Shown: positions 41,419 to 56,017 of the stretch, in pieces
How positions within the stretch are numbered: position 1 is the first letter of the stretch
Layout: each line of letters opens with the position of its first letter
NCBI RefSeq assembly: GCF_030160715.1
Contig: NZ_BSOW01000003.1
Span: 372,001-436,000, forward strand
Source: Bradyrhizobium iriomotense
Lineage (GTDB): Bacteria; Pseudomonadota; Alphaproteobacteria; Rhizobiales; Xanthobacteraceae
Length of the DNA stretch: 64,000 nt
Direction: 5' to 3'
Notes under the pieces: generated by a model
Database searches by the model: none
What the model was told of the DNA's origin: nothing
Seen by the model: only the letters and a program-made list of their open reading frames with translations
Made by a program: the position numbers and the translations under genes

Positions 41419-41969
41419 TAGCTTTTTTGCCCTGGCGGACCGCCGGTCCGGAACCTACATCAGCGAGGCGGCGAGGGCGCCGAGCGAGCTAATTCATTAA
41501 GCGCGAGAAGCCCTTCGCTTGCTGTGGTTTCGCCTTGACTCAGGTGATTCCCACTTATAGAAAGCGCGTCACTTAACGACAGGCGGTGAGCATCGCCAAC
41601 GTCGGAACGGGCCACCCGCCTGATCCTTTTGGGATCGTAAAGTGGGCACCAACCTCGACGAATGCCGCTCAAACGCTGTCGATCATAGCTAGGCAATGCC
41701 AGTGCGATTTTAGTTCTCTAGAGCTCGTTCTCTTGAGATCAAACTCGGATGCATGACCTCGGTACGCGGTCGTCGGCTTTACGCTGATCGACCTCAAGAC
41801 TGCGGTCCTCTGTGGCGTCGAAGCGCTTTCCGCTCGGTGATGGAGCGGTTGGCGCAATTTCGCTTTGCGCGGATCGTTCCGGGCAGGGCGGCCCCATCGG
41901 GCGGGTAGTCCGGAAGAAGAATTTGCGGGCCCCGAAAGGGACCGCGGCAGAAAAAGGGTGAAGGCCAGG
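41419..41969. other. Intergenic region upstream of rpsL
   Basis: About 550 bp without a supported gene. It should hold the promoter of the long rpsL to rplQ transcript. A TTGACT (41536-41541) and TATAGA (41557-41562) pair is present but has only 15 nt between them, so it is weak. Short open frames here have no ribosome site or recognisable product. Confidence 0.4.
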
Positions 41970-42341
41970 ATGCCGACGATCAACCAGCTGATCGCACAAC
42001 CGCGTGAAGTGCAGAAGTCGCGCAAGAAGGTGCCGGCGCTGCAGCAGTCGCCGCAGAAGCGCGGCGTGTGCACGCGCGTCTACACCACGACGCCGAAGAA
42101 GCCGAACTCGGCGCTTCGTAAGGTCGCCAAGGTGCGTCTGACCAACGGCTTCGAGGTGATCGGCTACATCCCCGGTGAGGGCCATAACCTCCAGGAGCAC
42201 TCGGTGGTCATGATCCGCGGCGGTCGCGTCAAGGACTTGCCCGGCGTGCGCTACCACATCCTCCGCGGCGTGCTGGATACCCAGGGCGTCAAGAACCGTA
42301 AGCAGCGTCGTTCGAAGTACGGCGCAAAGCGTCCGAAGTAA
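41970..42341 (+). CDS. rpsL: 30S ribosomal protein S12
   Basis: The 123-residue S12 starts [13 protein letters not shown], and the extended upstream frame is not coding. The streptomycin-related lysines in [12 protein letters not shown] and [13 protein letters not shown] are the wild-type residues. It opens the str-S10-spc-alpha run; rpsG follows after 15 nt. Confidence 0.99.
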   Translation: MPTINQLIAQPREVQKSRKKVPALQQSPQKRGVCTRVYTTTPKKPNSALRKVAKVRLTNGFEVIGYIPGEGHNLQEHSVVMIRGGRVKDLPGVRYHILRGVLDTQGVKNRKQRRSKYGAKRPK

Positions 42342-42827
<486 letters not shown>

Positions 42828-42861
42828 CGGCGACACCTAACGGACTCGCAAGGAACGACCC

Positions 42862-44934
<2,073 letters not shown>

Positions 44935-44974
44935 TTGTCGTCGGTCTCGAGCTGACGATTGAACGGAGAGTCAA

Positions 44975-46165
<1,191 letters not shown>

Positions 46166-46182
46166 TTACGAGACGAGAGATT

Positions 46183-46223
46183 GGCGAGTAGCGGATGGCA
46201 GCATTCGCTATTCGCTATTCGCC
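46183..46223. repeat. Inverted repeat between tuf and rpsJ
   Basis: Arms GGCGAGTAGCG (46183-46193) and CGCTATTCGCC (46213-46223) match at 10 of 11 positions. A direct TTCGCTA repeat lies within the right half. There is no T-run, so it may be a dispersed repeat or a processing hairpin. Confidence 0.55.
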
Positions 46224-46249
46224 ACTCTGTTTGAAGAAAGACCACGGCA

Positions 46250-46558
46250 ATGAACGGCCAAAATATTCGCATCCGTCTCAAGGCGTTCGACCATCGTATC
46301 CTCGATACGTCGACCCGTGAGATCGTGAATACGGCGAAGCGCACCGGCGCGCAGGTTCGCGGACCCATTCCGCTGCCGACCCGCATCGAGAAGTTCACCG
46401 TCAACCGTTCGCCGCACGTCGACAAGAAGAGCCGCGAACAGTTCGAGATGCGCACCCACAAGCGTCTGCTCGACATCGTCGATCCGACCCCGCAGACGGT
46501 CGATGCTTTGATGAAGCTCGACCTGGCCGCCGGTGTCGACGTCGAGATCAAGCTCTAA
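46250..46558 (+). CDS. rpsJ: 30S ribosomal protein S10 (NusE)
   Basis: The 102-residue S10 has [20 protein letters not shown] and [20 protein letters not shown], including the loop reaching the 30S head. It also acts as NusE with NusB in antitermination. It is the first gene of the S10 cluster. Confidence 0.99.
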
Positions 46559-46610
46559 GATTTTTGGATCCCGTTCGCGAAAGCGGACAGAAAGAACAGG
46601 AAGCAAGCCG

Positions 46611-47327
46611 ATGCGCTCCGGAGTGATCGCACAAAAGGTCGGGATGACGCGGGTCTTCACGGAGACCGGCGAACATATCCCCGTGACCGTGCTGAAGCTC
46701 GGCAATTGCCAGGTCGTAGGCCACCGCACCGAAGAGAAGAACGGTTATGTCGCGCTCCAGCTTGGCGCTGGCAGCCGCAAGACCGTGTACATGCCCAAGG
46801 CAGAGCGCGGCCAGTTCGCGGTCGCCAAGGTCGAGCCGAAGCGGCAGGTCGAGGAATTCCGCGTCTCCGAGGACGCGATGATCCCCGTCGGCGCCGAGAT
46901 CCTTGCCGATCACTTCGTCGTCGGCCAGTTCGTCGACGTCACTGGCACTTCGGTCGGTAAGGGCTTTGCCGGCGGTATGAAGCGCTGGAACTTCGGCGGT
47001 CTGCGCGCCACCCACGGCGTGTCGGTCTCGCACCGCTCGATCGGTTCGACCGGCGGCCGTCAGGATCCCGGCAAGACCTGGAAGAACAAGAAGATGCCCG
47101 GCCACATGGGTGTCGACCGCATCACCACGCTCAACCTTCGCGTCGTCCAGACCGATGTCGAGCGCGGCCTGATCCTCGTCGAAGGCGCCGTTCCTGGCTC
47201 CAAGGGCGGCTGGATTCGCGTGCGCGACGCCGTCAAGAAGCCGCTGCCGAAGGAAGCTCCGAAGCCCGGCAAGTTCAAGGTTGCCGGCGGCGAAGCCGAG
47301 GCTGCGGCCCAGCAGGAGGGTGCGTGA
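46611..47327 (+). CDS. rplC: 50S ribosomal protein L3
   Basis: The product is 238 residues from ATG 46611 ([16 protein letters not shown]). The central extension reaching the peptidyl-transferase centre ([20 protein letters not shown]) is intact. The C-terminus has an Ala/Glu-rich tail. The stop is one base from the rplD start. Confidence 0.98.
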   Translation: MRSGVIAQKVGMTRVFTETGEHIPVTVLKLGNCQVVGHRTEEKNGYVALQLGAGSRKTVYMPKAERGQFAVAKVEPKRQVEEFRVSEDAMIPVGAEILADHFVVGQFVDVTGTSVGKGFAGGMKRWNFGGLRATHGVSVSHRSIGSTGGRQDPGKTWKNKKMPGHMGVDRITTLNLRVVQTDVERGLILVEGAVPGSKGGWIRVRDAVKKPLPKEAPKPGKFKVAGGEAEAAAQQEGA

Positions 47328-47328
47328 G

Positions 47329-47949
47329 ATGGAATTGAAAGTCACGACCCTTGAGGGCAAGGAAGCCGGCTCGGTCCAGCTCTCCGACGCCATTTTCGGC
47401 CTCGATCCGCGCGAGGACATCATCGCGCGTTGCGTGAAGTGGCAGCTCGACAAGCGTCAGGCCGGCACCCACAAGGCCAAGGGCCGCGCCGAGATCTGGC
47501 GCACCGGCAAGAAGATGTACAAGCAGAAGGGCACCGGCGGTGCTCGTCACGGCTCGGCCCGCGTGCCGCAGTTCCGCGGCGGCGGCCGTGCCTTCGGTCC
47601 GGTGGTGCGTTCGCACGCCTCCGACCTGCCGAAGAAGGTCCGCGCGCTCGCGCTGAAGCATGCGCTGTCGGCCAAGGCCAAGGACGGTGATCTCGTCGTG
47701 ATCGAGAAGGCCGCGCTGGAGGCCGCCAAGACCAAGGCGCTGCTCGGCCACTTCTCAGGACTCGGCCTGACCAACGCGCTGATCATCGACGGCGCCGAGC
47801 TCAACGAGGGCTTCGCCGCGGCGGCCCGCAACATCCCGAATATGGACGTGCTGCCGATCCAGGGCATCAACGTCTACGACATCCTGCGCCGTCAGAAGCT
47901 CGTTCTGACTAAGGCCGCCATCGATGCGCTGGAGGCGCGCTTCAAATGA
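47329..47949 (+). CDS. rplD: 50S ribosomal protein L4
   Basis: The 206-residue L4 starts at ATG 47329 ([16 protein letters not shown]). The long loop lining the exit tunnel is [20 protein letters not shown]. In enterobacteria L4 represses its own operon. It overlaps rplW by 4 nt (ATGA). Confidence 0.98.
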   Translation: MELKVTTLEGKEAGSVQLSDAIFGLDPREDIIARCVKWQLDKRQAGTHKAKGRAEIWRTGKKMYKQKGTGGARHGSARVPQFRGGGRAFGPVVRSHASDLPKKVRALALKHALSAKAKDGDLVVIEKAALEAAKTKALLGHFSGLGLTNALIIDGAELNEGFAAAARNIPNMDVLPIQGINVYDILRRQKLVLTKAAIDALEARFK

Positions 47950-48248
47950 CGAAGAACATCGAGGCTCGCCACTACGACGTGATCCTGTCGCCGGTCGTGA
48001 CCGAAAAGGCGACGATTGCCTCGGAGCACAACAAGGTTCTGTTCAAGGTGGCCGCCAAGGCGACCAAGCCGCAGATCAAGGAAGCGATCGAGAAGCTGTT
48101 CGACGTCAAGGTCAAGAGCGTCAACACGCTGGTCCGCAAGGGCAAGACCAAGGCCTTCCGCGGCAATCTCGGCTCGCAGTCGAACACCAAGCGCGCGATC
48201 GTGACCCTCGAAGAGGGCCACCGGATCGACGTCACCACCGGTCTGTAA
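47946..48248 (+). CDS. rplW: 50S ribosomal protein L23
   Basis: The 100-residue L23 has [20 protein letters not shown] and a short exit-tunnel loop. It docks signal recognition particle and trigger factor at the tunnel mouth. The start overlaps the rplD stop (ATGA). Confidence 0.98.
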   Translation: MTKNIEARHYDVILSPVVTEKATIASEHNKVLFKVAAKATKPQIKEAIEKLFDVKVKSVNTLVRKGKTKAFRGNLGSQSNTKRAIVTLEEGHRIDVTTGL

Positions 48249-48260
48249 GGTCGTACGACG

Positions 48261-49094
48261 ATGGCACTGAAGAAATTCAATCCCACGACGCCGGGCCAGC
48301 GCCAGCTGGTCATGGTTGATCGTTCGGCCCTCTACAAGGGCAAGCCGGTCAAGGCGCTCACCGAAGGCAAGCACTCCTCGGGTGGCCGCAACAACACCGG
48401 TCGCATTACGGTGCGCTTCCGTGGCGGTGGTCACAAGAAGACGCTGCGCACCGTCGATTTCAAGCGCGAGAAGATCGACGTTCCCGCGACCGTGGAGCGG
48501 CTGGAGTATGATCCGAATCGCACCGGCTTCATCGCGCTGATCAAGTATGAGGACGGCGAGCAGGCCTACATCCTGGCGCCGCAGCGCTTGGCCGTGGGTG
48601 ACACTATCATCGCCGGCAACTACGTCGACGTGAAGCCGGGCAACGTCATGCCGCTCGGCAACATGCCGGTCGGCACGATCATCCACAACATCGAGACCAA
48701 GATCGGCAAGGGCGGCCAGCTCGCGCGTTCGGCCGGCACCTACGCCCAGCTCGTCGGTCGCGACCAGGACTACGTGATCATCCGCCTGAACTCGGGCGAG
48801 CAGCGCCTGGTGCACGGTCGTTGCCGCGGCACGATCGGTGCGGTGTCGAACCCCGATCACATGAACACCTCGATCGGCAAGGCCGGCCGCAAGCGTTGGA
48901 TGGGCCGTCGCCCGCACAACCGCGGCGTTGCCATGAACCCGATCGACCATCCGCACGGCGGTGGTGAAGGTCGTACCTCGGGCGGTCGCCACCCGGTCAC
49001 TCCGTGGGGCAAGCCGACCAAGGGCAAGAAGACCCGCACCAACAAGTCGACCAACAAATTCATTCTCCTAAGCCGCCACAAGCGGAAGAAGTAA
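48261..49094 (+). CDS. rplB: 50S ribosomal protein L2
   Basis: The 277-residue L2 has the SH3-like core and the C-terminal peptidyl-transferase region [20 protein letters not shown] with the essential histidine. Length is normal. Confidence 0.99.
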   Translation: MALKKFNPTTPGQRQLVMVDRSALYKGKPVKALTEGKHSSGGRNNTGRITVRFRGGGHKKTLRTVDFKREKIDVPATVERLEYDPNRTGFIALIKYEDGEQAYILAPQRLAVGDTIIAGNYVDVKPGNVMPLGNMPVGTIIHNIETKIGKGGQLARSAGTYAQLVGRDQDYVIIRLNSGEQRLVHGRCRGTIGAVSNPDHMNTSIGKAGRKRWMGRRPHNRGVAMNPIDHPHGGGEGRTSGGRHPVTPWGKPTKGKKTRTNKSTNKFILLSRHKRKK

Positions 49095-49106
49095 GGAACG
49101 CCGGAC

Positions 49107-49385
49107 ATGGTTCGTTCAGTCTGGAAAGGCCCGTTCGTCGAGGGTTCTCTGCTCAAGAAGGCAGATGCCGCGCGCGCGTCCGGCCGTCGCGACGTCATCA
49201 AGATCTGGAGCCGTCGCTCGACCATCCTGCCGCAATTCGTCGGCCTGACCTTCGGCGTCTACAACGGCCAGAAGCACGTGCCGGTGGCGGTCAACGAGGA
49301 AATGGTCGGTCACAAGTTCGGCGAGTTCTCGCCGACCCGGACCTTCCACGGCCACTCCGGAGACAAGAAAGCCAAGAAGGCTTGA
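49107..49385 (+). CDS. rpsS: 30S ribosomal protein S19
   Basis: The 92-residue S19 has [20 protein letters not shown] and [20 protein letters not shown] followed by the basic C-terminus. It sits in the 30S head next to S13. Confidence 0.99.
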   Translation: MVRSVWKGPFVEGSLLKKADAARASGRRDVIKIWSRRSTILPQFVGLTFGVYNGQKHVPVAVNEEMVGHKFGEFSPTRTFHGHSGDKKAKKA

Positions 49386-49395
49386 GGATTAAGTC

Positions 49396-49785
49396 ATGAG
49401 CAAACCTAAGCGCGAACGGAGCCTCGCCGACAACGAGGCCAAGGCGGTCGCCCGGATGTTGCGGGTGAGCCCGCAGAAGCTCAACCTGGTGGCCCAGCTC
49501 ATTCGCGGCCGGAAGGCTTCCGCTGCGCTCGCCGACCTGCAATTTTCGCGCAAGCGGATCGCGGTTGACGTGAAGAAATGCCTGGAATCGGCTATCGCCA
49601 ACGCCGAGAACAATCACGACCTCGACGTCGACGATCTCGTCGTGGCGCAGGCCTTCGTCGGCAACGGGCTCGTGATGAAGCGCTTTGCCGCGCGCGGCCG
49701 TGGTCGCTCGGGCCGTGTCTACAAACCATTTTCGCAGCTGACGATCATTGTTCGTCAGGTCGAAGCCGAAGCAGCAGCGGCTTAA
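49396..49785 (+). CDS. rplV: 50S ribosomal protein L22
   Basis: The 129-residue L22 has [20 protein letters not shown] and the tunnel-lining hairpin [20 protein letters not shown], where macrolide mutations occur in other bacteria; it looks unaltered. Confidence 0.98.
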   Translation: MSKPKRERSLADNEAKAVARMLRVSPQKLNLVAQLIRGRKASAALADLQFSRKRIAVDVKKCLESAIANAENNHDLDVDDLVVAQAFVGNGLVMKRFAARGRGRSGRVYKPFSQLTIIVRQVEAEAAAA

Positions 49786-49803
49786 GGGTCGCAGGAGAAA
49801 ACG

Positions 49804-50520
<717 letters not shown>

Positions 50521-50550
50521 GCCAGCACAGGAATTTGAGGGCTTAAAGCC

Positions 50551-50964
50551 ATGATGCAACCTAAGAAAACGAAGTTCCGGAAGGCGCATAAGGGCCGCAT
50601 CCACGGCGTTGCGTCTTCGGGCGCGACGTTGGCGTTCGGCCAGTTCGGCCTGAAAGCGACCGAGCCTGAGCGCGTCACCGCGCGCCAGATCGAGGCCGCC
50701 CGCCGCGCGCTGACCCGTCACATGAAGCGCGCCGGCCGCGTCTGGATCCGCGTATTCCCCGACGTTCCGGTGTCGAAGAAGCCGGCCGAAGTCCGCATGG
50801 GCTCCGGCAAGGGTTCGCCGGAATTGTGGGTCGCGCGCGTCAAGCCGGGCCGGGTGCTGTTCGAGATCGACGGCGTCAATACCCAGACGGCGCGCGAGGC
50901 GCTGACCCTGGCGGCCGCCAAGCTGCCGATCAAGACGCGCTTCGTCGAGCGCATTGCGGAGTAA
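50551..50964 (+). CDS. rplP: 50S ribosomal protein L16
   Basis: The 137-residue L16 has [19 protein letters not shown] and the conserved R-x-I-E-A-A segment [20 protein letters not shown]. Two in-frame ATGs occur at the start. The stop is adjacent to rpmC. Confidence 0.98.
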   Translation: MMQPKKTKFRKAHKGRIHGVASSGATLAFGQFGLKATEPERVTARQIEAARRALTRHMKRAGRVWIRVFPDVPVSKKPAEVRMGSGKGSPELWVARVKPGRVLFEIDGVNTQTAREALTLAAAKLPIKTRFVERIAE

Positions 50965-50969
50965 TGGCC

Positions 50970-51176
50970 ATGGCCCAGATGAAAATCGAAGACATCCGCG
51001 CGATGAGCCCCGACCAGCAGGATGACGCCGTCCTGAACCTGAAGAAGGAGCGCTTCAACCTGCGCTTCCAGCGTGCCACCGGGCAGCTCGAGAACACCTC
51101 GCGCCTGCGCGAGGCCCGTCGTGACATCGCCCGGATCAAGACCGTCGCCGCGCAGCAGCGCGCGAAGAAGAAGTAA
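50970..51176 (+). CDS. rpmC: 50S ribosomal protein L29
   Basis: The 68-residue L29 ([20 protein letters not shown]) is a helical hairpin near the tunnel exit. An in-frame ATG at 50964 overlaps the rplP stop and would add two residues; both starts are possible. Confidence 0.95.
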   Translation: MAQMKIEDIRAMSPDQQDDAVLNLKKERFNLRFQRATGQLENTSRLREARRDIARIKTVAAQQRAKKK

Positions 51177-51189
51177 GAGGCTTACGAAG

Positions 51190-51438
51190 ATGCCGAAACG
51201 TACTTTGCAGGGCGTGGTCGTCAGCGACAAGCAAGCCAAGACCATCGTGGTGCGCGTCGATCGCCGCTTCACGCACCCGATCTACAAGAAGACGATCCGT
51301 CGTTCGAAGAACTATCACGCGCACGACGAGAGCAACCAGTTCAAACCGGGCGACGTGGTGTGGATCGAGGAATCGAAGCCGATTTCGAAGTTGAAGCGCT
51401 GGGTCGTGATCCGGGGCGAGCACAAGAAAAGCGCCTGA
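51190..51438 (+). CDS. rpsQ: 30S ribosomal protein S17
   Basis: The 82-residue S17 has the OB fold with [20 protein letters not shown] and [23 protein letters not shown] 51190 follows a GAGGCTTACGAAG stretch. An 86-nt gap leads to rplN. Confidence 0.98.
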   Translation: MPKRTLQGVVVSDKQAKTIVVRVDRRFTHPIYKKTIRRSKNYHAHDESNQFKPGDVVWIEESKPISKLKRWVVIRGEHKKSA

Positions 51439-51524
51439 GCTGCCGGCACTTAGCCGACTGACTTCAGGGAAATGTTGAGCGCTGGCCAGGCTGGCGCAAG
51501 AGAGAAAGAGGACGAGGTGCATCA

Positions 51525-51893
51525 ATGATTCAGATGCAGACCAACCTCGACGTGGCCGACAATTCTGGCGCACGCCGTGTCATGTGTATCAAGGTGCTCG
51601 GAGGCTCCAAGCGCCGCTACGCCACCATCGGCGACATCATCGTCGTGTCGATCAAGGAAGCGATTCCGCGTGGCAAGGTGAAGAAGGGCGACGTGATGAA
51701 GGCCGTCGTGGTGCGGGTCCGCAAGGACATCCGCCGCCCCGACGGGTCGGTCATCCGCTTCGACCGCAACGCCGCCGTCCTGATCAACAACCAGGCCGAG
51801 CCGGTCGGCACCCGTATCTTCGGGCCCGTGCCGCGCGAGCTGCGCGCCAAGAACCACATGAAGATCATTTCGCTCGCGCCGGAGGTGCTGTGA
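51525..51893 (+). CDS. rplN: 50S ribosomal protein L14
   Basis: The 122-residue L14 has [20 protein letters not shown] and the conserved [20 protein letters not shown] end. It bridges the subunits. The stop overlaps the rplX start by one base. Confidence 0.99.
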   Translation: MIQMQTNLDVADNSGARRVMCIKVLGGSKRRYATIGDIIVVSIKEAIPRGKVKKGDVMKAVVVRVRKDIRRPDGSVIRFDRNAAVLINNQAEPVGTRIFGPVPRELRAKNHMKIISLAPEVL

Positions 51894-52199
51894 TGGCTGC
51901 GAAGATCCGCAAGGGCGACAAGGTCATCGTGCTGACAGGCCGCGACAAGGGTCGCACCGGCGAGGTGTTCGAGGTGCGCCCCGACGCCGGCACCGCTCTG
52001 GTGCGTGGCATCAACATGGTCAAGCGTCACCAGAAGCAGACGCAGGCCCAGGAGGGCGGCATCATCTCGAAAGAGGCGCCGATCCAACTGTCCAACATCG
52101 CGTATCTCGGCAAGGACGGAAAGCCGACGCGCGTCGGATTCAAGATTCTGGCGGACGGCAAGAAAGTTCGCATCGCCAAGAGCTCGGGAGCTGAGATCG

Positions 52200-52207
<8 letters not shown>
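51893..52207 (+). CDS. rplX: 50S ribosomal protein L24
   Basis: The 104-residue L24 has the KOW motif near the start ([20 protein letters not shown]). It initiates 50S assembly. The end overlaps the rplE start by 8 nt. Confidence 0.98.
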
Positions 52208-52757
<550 letters not shown>

Positions 52758-52803
52758 GACGCTGACCTAAAGCCTCTCAAACGCGGATACCCAGGAGCCA
52801 AGC

Positions 52804-53109
52804 ATGGCAAAGAAGAGTTCAATCGAGAAGAACAACCGGCGCAAGCGGATGGTGAAGAACGCCGCCGCCAAGCGCGAGCGGTTGAAGGCGATTATCGCCG
52901 ACAAGAAGCTCCCGATGGAGGAGCGCTTCGCTGCGACGTTGAAGCTGGCGGAAATGCCGCGGAACTCGTCGGCGACCCGCATCCGTCTGCGTTGCGAGCT
53001 GTCGGGCCGTCCGCGCTCGAACTACCGCAAGAACAAGCTGTCCCGTATCGCGCTGCGCGAACTTGGCTCCAAGGGCATGGTCCCGGGCCTCGTGAAGTCG
53101 AGCTGGTAA
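52804..53109 (+). CDS. rpsN: 30S ribosomal protein S14 (zinc-free form)
   Basis: The 101-residue S14 is the long C-minus type: the CxxC zinc motifs are absent and only one Cys is present ([12 protein letters not shown]). This is the usual alphaproteobacterial form. Confidence 0.98.
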   Translation: MAKKSSIEKNNRRKRMVKNAAAKRERLKAIIADKKLPMEERFAATLKLAEMPRNSSATRIRLRCELSGRPRSNYRKNKLSRIALRELGSKGMVPGLVKSSW

Positions 53110-53123
53110 GGAGGGTCGTTTAG

Positions 53124-53522
53124 ATGTCTACGCACGATCCAATCAGCGATCTGATCACCCGCATCCGCAACGCGCAGATGCGCTCCAAGAGCAAGGTTTC
53201 CACGCCGGGCTCCAAGATGCGCGAGAACGTGCTCGAGGTGCTGAAGACCGAGGGCTACATCCGCGGCTACGCCACGCTCGAGCATTCCTCGGGCCGCAGC
53301 GAGATCGAGATCGAGCTGAAGTATTTCGACGGCGAGCCCGTCATCCGCGAGATCGAGCGGGTCTCCAAGCCCGGGCGTCGCGTTTACGCCTCGGTGAGGA
53401 ACCTGCCGCGGGTCAATAACGGACTCGGCATTTCGGTGTTGTCGACGCCGAAGGGGATCATGGCCGACCACAGCGCGCGCGACGCGAACGTGGGCGGTGA
53501 AGTCCTCTTCACGGTGTTCTGA
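53124..53522 (+). CDS. rpsH: 30S ribosomal protein S8
   Basis: The 132-residue S8 has [20 protein letters not shown] and the C-terminal [20 protein letters not shown]. In enterobacteria S8 is the autogenous repressor of the spc operon. Confidence 0.99.
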   Translation: MSTHDPISDLITRIRNAQMRSKSKVSTPGSKMRENVLEVLKTEGYIRGYATLEHSSGRSEIEIELKYFDGEPVIREIERVSKPGRRVYASVRNLPRVNNGLGISVLSTPKGIMADHSARDANVGGEVLFTVF

Positions 53523-53538
53523 GAAGGATTTTTGATCC

Positions 53539-54072
53539 ATGTCACGTGTTGGCAAAAGGCCTGTGGCGGTGCCGTCGGGCGTTACCGCGACCGTCGACGG
53601 GCAGACCGTCAAGATGAAGGGGCCGAAGGGCCAGCTTCAGTTCGTCGTCCATGACGACGTGGAGGTGAAGCTCGAGAGCGGCCAGGTCAAGGTCAAGCCG
53701 CGGGTCGAGACCAATCGCGCGCGGGCGCTGTATGGCACGGCTCGCGCCCAGGTCGCGAATCTGGTCGAAGGCGTCACCAAGGGCTTCGAGAAGAAGCTCG
53801 AAATCACCGGTGTCGGTTACCGCGCCGCGATGCAGGGCAAGAACCTGCAGCTCGCGCTCGGCTACAGCCACGATGTGGTCTATGCGATCCCGGAAGGGAT
53901 CACGATCACCGTGCCGAAGCCGACCGAGATCACGGTGACCGGCAGCGACATTCAGCGCGTCGGCCAGGTGGCGGCGGAAATCCGCGCCTATCGCCCGCCG
54001 GAGCCCTACAAGGGCAAGGGCGTGAAGTATGTTGGCGAATTCATCTTCCGCAAGGAAGGCAAGAAGAAGTAA
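53539..54072 (+). CDS. rplF: 50S ribosomal protein L6
   Basis: The 177-residue L6 has two related domains, with [10 protein letters not shown] and the C-terminal [16 protein letters not shown] signature. Confidence 0.99.
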   Translation: MSRVGKRPVAVPSGVTATVDGQTVKMKGPKGQLQFVVHDDVEVKLESGQVKVKPRVETNRARALYGTARAQVANLVEGVTKGFEKKLEITGVGYRAAMQGKNLQLALGYSHDVVYAIPEGITITVPKPTEITVTGSDIQRVGQVAAEIRAYRPPEPYKGKGVKYVGEFIFRKEGKKK

Positions 54073-54083
54073 CGGAGCCGGTC

Positions 54084-54446
54084 ATGTCGAAAGCCAAGGT
54101 TACGAATGCCCGGCGCAAGCGGAGTGTGCGGCTGAAGCTGCGCCGCTCCGGTGGCGGCCGTCCGCGCCTGTCGGTGTTCCGCTCGTCCAAGCACATCTAC
54201 GCCCAGGTCATCGACGACCTGAAGGGCGAGACACTGGCCTCTGCCTCCTCGCTCGAGAAGTCGATGCGCGACGGCGGCAAGACCGGCGCCGACATCGATG
54301 CGGCGAAGGCGGTCGGCAAGCTGTTGGCCGAGCGCGCCGCGGAGAAGGGCGTCAAGGAAGTCGTGTTCGATCGCGGCAGCTATCTCTACCACGGGCGCGT
54401 CAAGGCACTGGCCGACGCGGCGCGTGAGAGCGGGCTGAGCTTCTAA
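54084..54446 (+). CDS. rplR: 50S ribosomal protein L18
   Basis: The 120-residue L18 has the basic N-terminus and [20 protein letters not shown] followed by [20 protein letters not shown]. It binds 5S rRNA. Confidence 0.98.
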   Translation: MSKAKVTNARRKRSVRLKLRRSGGGRPRLSVFRSSKHIYAQVIDDLKGETLASASSLEKSMRDGGKTGADIDAAKAVGKLLAERAAEKGVKEVVFDRGSYLYHGRVKALADAARESGLSF

Positions 54447-54493
54447 CAGAATTTGAGGATTGAGGCGTAAGCCTCTGAAGGATTGGAAAAACC

Positions 54494-55087
54494 ATGGCAG
54501 CTGAACGCGAACAACGTGGTGGACGCGATCAACGCGGCGGACGTGACCGCCAGCAGCGCGAGGAGCGCGACAGCGAGTTCGTCGACAAGCTCGTCCACAT
54601 CAACCGCGTGGCCAAGGTCGTCAAGGGCGGCAAGCGCTTCGGTTTCGCAGCGCTGGTCGTGATCGGCGATCAGAAGGGGCGCGCCGGCTTCGGTCACGGC
54701 AAGGCGCGCGAAGTGCCCGAGGCGATCCGGAAGGCAACCGAATCCGCCAAGCGCAACCTGACCCGCGTGTCGCTGCGCGAAGGCCGCACGTTGCACCACG
54801 ACATCGCCGGCCGTCATGGCGCGGGCCGTGTCTACCTGCGTGCCGCTCCGGCCGGTACCGGCATCATCGCCGGCGGTCCGATGCGCGCCGTGTTCGAGAC
54901 GCTCGGCGTCCAGGACGTGGTGGCGAAGTCGATCGGCTCGTCGAACCCGTACAACATGGTGCGAGCGACCTTCGACGCGCTGAAGCACCAGGATTCGCCG
55001 CGTTCGGTCGCGGCACGCCGCAACATCAAGGTGTCCACCCTGCAGGCCCGTCGCATTGGCGGCGATGCCGAGGCGGCTGCCGACTAA
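54494..55087 (+). CDS. rpsE: 30S ribosomal protein S5 with an Arg/Gly-rich N-terminal extension
   Basis: The 197-residue S5 has the dsRNA-like fold ([40 protein letters not shown]) and a normal C-domain. Residues 1-27 form an extension with two RGGRD repeats ([13 protein letters not shown]) and further Arg/Gln/Glu residues, which probably stays flexible on the ribosome surface. Confidence 0.98.
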   Translation: MAAEREQRGGRDQRGGRDRQQREERDSEFVDKLVHINRVAKVVKGGKRFGFAALVVIGDQKGRAGFGHGKAREVPEAIRKATESAKRNLTRVSLREGRTLHHDIAGRHGAGRVYLRAAPAGTGIIAGGPMRAVFETLGVQDVVAKSIGSSNPYNMVRATFDALKHQDSPRSVAARRNIKVSTLQARRIGGDAEAAAD

Positions 55088-55111
55088 CGGAAGCTTTTCG
55101 GAGTTTAAAAA

Positions 55112-55306
55112 ATGGCCAAGGCCGCCAAGACGATCAAGATCGAGCAGATCGGCAGCGCGATCCGCCGCCATCACTCGCAGCGCTCGACCCTGATCGGGCT
55201 CAAGCTCAACAAGATCGGCCGCGTCGCCGAACTGCCGGACACTCCGGCGGTTCGCGGCATGATCGAGAAGGTTCACCATCTCGTCCGCATCGTCGACGGG
55301 AAGTAA
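55112..55306 (+). CDS. rpmD: 50S ribosomal protein L30
   Basis: The 64-residue L30 has [20 protein letters not shown] and [21 protein letters not shown] dispersed repeat lies in the 76-nt gap before rplO. Confidence 0.98.
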   Translation: MAKAAKTIKIEQIGSAIRRHHSQRSTLIGLKLNKIGRVAELPDTPAVRGMIEKVHHLVRIVDGK

Positions 55307-55315
55307 GAGAAGGGC

Positions 55316-55370
55316 GCATGATCCCGAAAAGCGGGTACCGGTTTTCGGGTAAGTTCATGCGCAAGAAACA
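55316..55370. repeat. Dispersed palindromic repeat, copy 2, between rpmD and rplO
   Basis: CGCATGATCCCGAAAAGCGG pairs with CCGGTTTTCGGG and TTCATGCGCAA. It is the same family as 37913-37967. It sits inside the spc operon, 10 nt after the rpmD stop and just upstream of the rplO ribosome site. Confidence 0.75.
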
Positions 55371-55382
55371 AGGAGAAGGGCG

Positions 55383-55868
55383 ATGAAGCTCAGCGATATC
55401 GCCGACAACCCCGGCTCGCGCAAGAAGCGCATGCGCGTCGGCCGCGGCATCGGTTCGGGCAAAGGCAAGCAGTCCGGCCGCGGCGGCAAGGGCCAGACCG
55501 CGCGTTCGGGCGTGCGCATCAAGGGTTTTGAAGGCGGCCAGATGCCGATGCATCGCCGTCTGCCCAAGCGCGGCTTCAACAACATCTTCCGCGTCGAGTT
55601 CGCCGAGATCAATCTCGACCGGCTCCAGGAAGCGGTCGATGCCAAGAAGATCGACGCCGGCAGCGTGGTGAATGTCGAGGCCCTGGTGAAGGGCGGCGTG
55701 CTGCGCCGCGCCAAGGCCGGCCTGCGGCTGCTCGGCCGCGGCGAGCTCAAGTCCAAGCTCAACATCGAAGTGCACGGCGCCACCAAGACCGCGATCGCGG
55801 CGGTCGAGAAGGCCGGCGGTTCGGTGAAGATCCTCGCCCCTGCCAAGGAAGAAGGCGAGGCGGCGTAA
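55383..55868 (+). CDS. rplO: 50S ribosomal protein L15
   Basis: The 161-residue L15 has the Gly/Lys-rich N-terminus [20 protein letters not shown] and [27 protein letters not shown] precedes the ATG. secY follows after 149 nt. Confidence 0.99.
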   Translation: MKLSDIADNPGSRKKRMRVGRGIGSGKGKQSGRGGKGQTARSGVRIKGFEGGQMPMHRRLPKRGFNNIFRVEFAEINLDRLQEAVDAKKIDAGSVVNVEALVKGGVLRRAKAGLRLLGRGELKSKLNIEVHGATKTAIAAVEKAGGSVKILAPAKEEGEAA

Positions 55869-56017
55869 CATCTGCGTCATTGGCCCGCGGCTCGCGGGCC
55901 TTTACGCATGTGGGACGATGGACTTATCGAAGCCGTGCACCAGATAATGTCCGGCGTCCGCCCAAGTAGCCCGGCCGCGGGCATGACGGCGCAGTAGGCG
56001 GCGGGAGAAAGCCCAAC

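Noticed and set aside
41460-41696. A 78-codon frame upstream of rpsL on the minus strand
   Set aside because: No ribosome site, no hydrophobic core or known motif; it probably reflects chance in the promoter gap.
42070-42260. Possible streptomycin-resistance changes in RpsL
   Set aside because: Both lysine positions linked to resistance are unchanged.
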